Source of the DNA: Lachnospiraceae bacterium
GTDB taxonomy: Bacteria > Bacillota > Clostridia > Lachnospirales > Lachnospiraceae
DNA: 7,593 bases
Assembly: GCA_017483425.1 (NCBI GenBank)
Contig: JAFUWM010000170.1
Location: 1 to 7,593 of the forward strand
Reading direction: 5' to 3'
Under the pieces are notes generated by a model, which saw nothing but the letters and a program-made list of their open reading frames with translations, was not told the DNA's origin and made no database searches. Both the position numbers and the translations under genes were made by a program. Below are positions 5,735-7,593 of the stretch, one piece after another (position 1 is the stretch's first letter; every line of letters starts with the position of its first letter).

Positions 5735-6712
5735 ATGAGAGCGAATGAAAGAAAACCATTAGTCACGAATATATATACAGCAGATCCCTCCGCGCATGTA
5801 TTTAACGGGAAGATATACATATATCCCTCGCATGATCTGGAGCATGACGCGCCGGATGATGATGACGGCGATCAGTACATCATGGAGGATTACCATGTGC
5901 TGTCAATGGAGAGCCTTGATTCCGAATGCATTGATAACGGACTTGCTCTGTCACAGGATGACGTGCCCTGGGTGTCAAAGCAGATGTGGGCTCCGGACGC
6001 AATATACAAAAACGGAAAATATTACCTTATTTTTCCTGCAAAGGATAAGGACGGGATATTCAGGATAGGAGTGGCGGAGTCGGACTCTCCCGTAGGTCCC
6101 TTTACCCCGCAGGAGAGCTATATCAAGGGAAGCTACAGCATAGATCCCGCTGTGCTCATAGATGATGACGGCAGGACATACTGTTACTATGGCGGTCTGT
6201 GGGGAGGACAGCTTGAGATGTGGCAGTCGGGAAGCTTTAATAAAGACGAAGCCCGTCCGGCAGGAGACGATCCTGCGCTTGGACCCATGTTCGCGGAATT
6301 CTCGGATGATATGACAAAATTCATAACCGAGCCGAAGCACATCGAGATACTTGATGAGAATGGCGAGCCCCTCAAGGCAAAGGACGAGGACAGACGCTAT
6401 TTCGAGGATCCATGGATGCATAAGTATAATGGTAAATACTATTTTTCGTATTCCACGGGAAGCACCCACTATATCTGCTATGCGGTGAGTGACAGACCGG
6501 ACGGGCCGTTTACATACAAAGGACGAGTCCTTGAGCCGGTGCTTGGCTGGTCTACGCACCACTCCATCGTAGAGATAGATGGTGAGTGGTATTTATTCTA
6601 CCATGACTGCGAGCTGTCAAAGGGCGTGACCCATGAGCGCTGTGTCAAGTATACCAAGCTCGATATAGACAAAGAAGGCAATATCAGCACGATCCACCCG
6701 TATGAACTGTAA
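5735..6712 (+). CDS. Glycoside hydrolase family 43, cytoplasmic (probable beta-xylosidase or alpha-L-arabinofuranosidase)
   Basis: A 325-residue, single-domain five-bladed beta-propeller enzyme that would cleave xylose or arabinose units from oligosaccharides by inversion. The three acidic residues of GH43 can be placed: base D17 (YTADPSAHVF), pKa-tuning D137 (SIDPAVLIDDDG) and acid E224 (FEDPWMHKY). Other landmarks are W85-A-P-D88, the GWSTHHSIVE stretch at 271-280 with the His expected to bind the central metal or water cluster, and repeated blade strands such as NGKYYLIF, NGKYYFSYS and DGEWYLFYHD. An acidic loop lies at 34-46. There is no signal peptide and no carbohydrate-binding module, so it acts inside the cell on imported sugars. 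AGGGGGA at 5721-5727, overlapping the permease stop, supports the start. It is the last gene of the transport operon. Xylosidase versus arabinofuranosidase cannot be settled by motif. Confidence 0.93.
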   Translation: MRANERKPLVTNIYTADPSAHVFNGKIYIYPSHDLEHDAPDDDDGDQYIMEDYHVLSMESLDSECIDNGLALSQDDVPWVSKQMWAPDAIYKNGKYYLIFPAKDKDGIFRIGVAESDSPVGPFTPQESYIKGSYSIDPAVLIDDDGRTYCYYGGLWGGQLEMWQSGSFNKDEARPAGDDPALGPMFAEFSDDMTKFITEPKHIEILDENGEPLKAKDEDRRYFEDPWMHKYNGKYYFSYSTGSTHYICYAVSDRPDGPFTYKGRVLEPVLGWSTHHSIVEIDGEWYLFYHDCELSKGVTHERCVKYTKLDIDKEGNISTIHPYEL

Positions 6713-6718
6713 AGAACA

Positions 6719-6756
6719 AGGGCAGGCAGAAATAAATGTCTGCCCTGTCAGTTTTT
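6719..6756 (+). terminator. Intrinsic terminator of the transport and GH43 operon
   Basis: AGGGCAG (6719-6725) pairs with CTGCCCT (6740-6746) over 7 bp. Alternatively GGCAGA (6725-6730) pairs with TCTGCC (6739-6744) around an 8-nt loop. TTTTT follows at 6752-6756. It starts 7 nt after the GH43 stop and its distal part overlaps the stop codon of the convergent kinase gene (6748-6750). The T-run is several bases from the stem, so strength is moderate. In the reverse direction only a weak T-rich stretch follows. Confidence 0.7.
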
Positions 6757-7593
6757 AGCTTTCAGCATGACATCTGTATGGAATTCTTTCTCGTCGTGCG
6801 AAAATCTTGCTAAGCCATTATATTTCTCAGCGGTCTCACGGATAGAAATAAGTCCCAGCCCGGAGCCGTGTCTGCCGGTAGAGAGATACTCTGTGCCATT
6901 CATACGGACATTTCCATCAAAGGAATTTGTGACAATGATGTAGAGACTGCCACCCGCCTCATATCGCAGGATCAGATCAATAAAGCGGTCGGCCTCCGGC
7001 AGCTTCTCACAGGCATGGATCGCGTTTTCGAGTATATTCCCCAGAATGCCGCACAAGTCGATATCAGACACGTGAAGCTCTGCCGGCATATCAATCTCCC
7101 ATTCCAGCGGGATAGAAGATGTTTTTGCCATATTCATATAGTAATTGAGCAAGGCATTGACCGCAGTATTCTCACAGAAAGATACAGTATCGTTTGTCGG
7201 CTGCATGGCAAGGTAATCGTCAAGATAGGCTCTGACGGAAGACAGATCACCGGCGGATACAAGCGCGTCGAGGGTACCGATAGTATGCTTAAAGTCGTGG
7301 CGGATCTTTGCCGACTCTTTCATATATCGCTGCTGGGACAGATATGTACTCTCCTGCATTTCAAGAATACGGTTGCGCGCCTCCGCCTCAGTCTTTTTCA
7401 TCATATCCGAGACAATGTAATAAAACCACACACATAAAAGGCATAGCAGCAGGAAGAACAGACCAAGGCTCCCCCAGAAAGCAAGCTGCATCTTATTCAC
7501 ATGGAGTGTCTCGTATTTTCTCGGGGAGATCAGGAGATTAAAGGCGACAAAGATCCCCCATACCGGAAGTGAGGCATAATAGACTCTCGGTAT
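6748..7593 (-). CDS. GHKL sensor histidine kinase (AgrC/VirS-like), N-terminus cut by window edge
   Basis: 281 residues are visible, open to the right edge, with TGA at 6748-6750. Two hydrophobic segments (visible residues ~4-22 and ~37-61) are the last of a membrane sensor region that must continue beyond the window. A short coiled helix leads to the phosphoacceptor box KIRHDFKHTIGTL, with the likely phosphorylated His at visible residue 99. The ATP-binding domain shows the N box GNILENAIHAC (about 185-195) and the G box GRHGSGLGLISI (about 240-251). These features fit the AgrC-like GHKL kinases of Firmicutes, which sense peptides or other outside signals and phosphorylate LytTR-type regulators. 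A partner regulator gene is expected beyond the right edge. A GTG at 7498-7500 is in frame but has no ribosome site and would remove a membrane segment. It converges on the sugar operon and shares its terminator zone; a functional tie is not evident. Confidence 0.92.
   Translation of the reverse strand: MPRVYYASLPVWGIFVAFNLLISPRKYETLHVNKMQLAFWGSLGLFFLLLCLLCVWFYYIVSDMMKKTEAEARNRILEMQESTYLSQQRYMKESAKIRHDFKHTIGTLDALVSAGDLSSVRAYLDDYLAMQPTNDTVSFCENTAVNALLNYYMNMAKTSSIPLEWEIDMPAELHVSDIDLCGILGNILENAIHACEKLPEADRFIDLILRYEAGGSLYIIVTNSFDGNVRMNGTEYLSTGRHGSGLGLISIRETAEKYNGLARFSHDEKEFHTDVMLKAKN

Noticed and set aside
5975..6562. 195-codon reading frame on the minus strand inside the GH43 gene
   Set aside because: The plus-strand frame encodes an intact GH43 fold with all catalytic residues. 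The antisense translation shows no recognisable domain.
6868..7437. 189-codon reading frame on the plus strand opposite the histidine kinase
   Set aside because: The minus strand has intact H, N and G boxes. The plus-strand product has no recognisable domain and lies entirely within that gene.
7498..7500. GTG as the start of the histidine kinase
   Set aside because: The frame continues open to the right edge with a further hydrophobic segment and no ribosome site precedes the GTG. The gene is better read as cut by the window.
1..7593. Mobile elements, CRISPR arrays, tRNA or rRNA genes, defence systems
   Set aside because: No transposase, integrase, terminal repeats, regularly spaced repeats or recognisable structural RNA was seen. 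All long open frames belong to sugar use, regulation or signalling.

Overview
The window (about 7.6 kb, moderate GC, with an AT-rich intergenic block near 2170-2440) looks like a chromosomal carbohydrate-utilisation locus of a Gram-positive, Clostridia-type gut or rumen bacterium, probably in the Lachnospiraceae. This rests on the look of the proteins: a lipoprotein sugar-binding protein with a Ser/Ala/Asp/Thr linker, MalF/MalG-type permeases without a local ATPase, a cytoplasmic GH43 enzyme, an AraC/cupin regulator and an AgrC-like GHKL kinase. It also rests on strong AGGAGG-type ribosome sites. No database search was possible, so the taxon is an inference.

Layout, left to right. (1) 1-1218, minus: a serine beta-lactamase-like hydrolase or esterase whose C-terminus runs off the left edge. 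(2) 1290-2162, minus: an AraC-family regulator with a cupin sensor domain, 71 bp upstream of the hydrolase and probably co-transcribed with it. (3) 2163-2544: a divergent, AT-rich control region of 382 bp. (4) 2545-6712, plus: a four-gene operon of solute-binding lipoprotein, two ABC permeases and a GH43 glycosidase. A strong hairpin plus T-run follows the binding-protein gene, and a terminator follows the GH43 gene. (5) 6748-7593, minus: a convergent GHKL sensor histidine kinase, cut at its N-terminus by the right edge.

How it probably works: the lipoprotein captures an oligosaccharide outside the cell. The two permeases, powered by an ATPase encoded elsewhere (MsmX/UgpC type), import it. 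The signal-less GH43 enzyme then cleaves it in the cytoplasm, most likely releasing xylose or arabinose. The AraC regulator, transcribed divergently, is the obvious switch. The serine hydrolase also lacks a signal peptide and might remove ester groups from imported sugars, but its substrate cannot be read from sequence. The kinase is probably unrelated.

This is largely a recognisable type of locus. I see no mobile element, CRISPR array, RNA gene or clear new system. The points most worth checking are the regulator's start site and odd upstream open frame, the symmetric DNA elements in the control region, the terminator inside the operon, and the role of the hydrolase.
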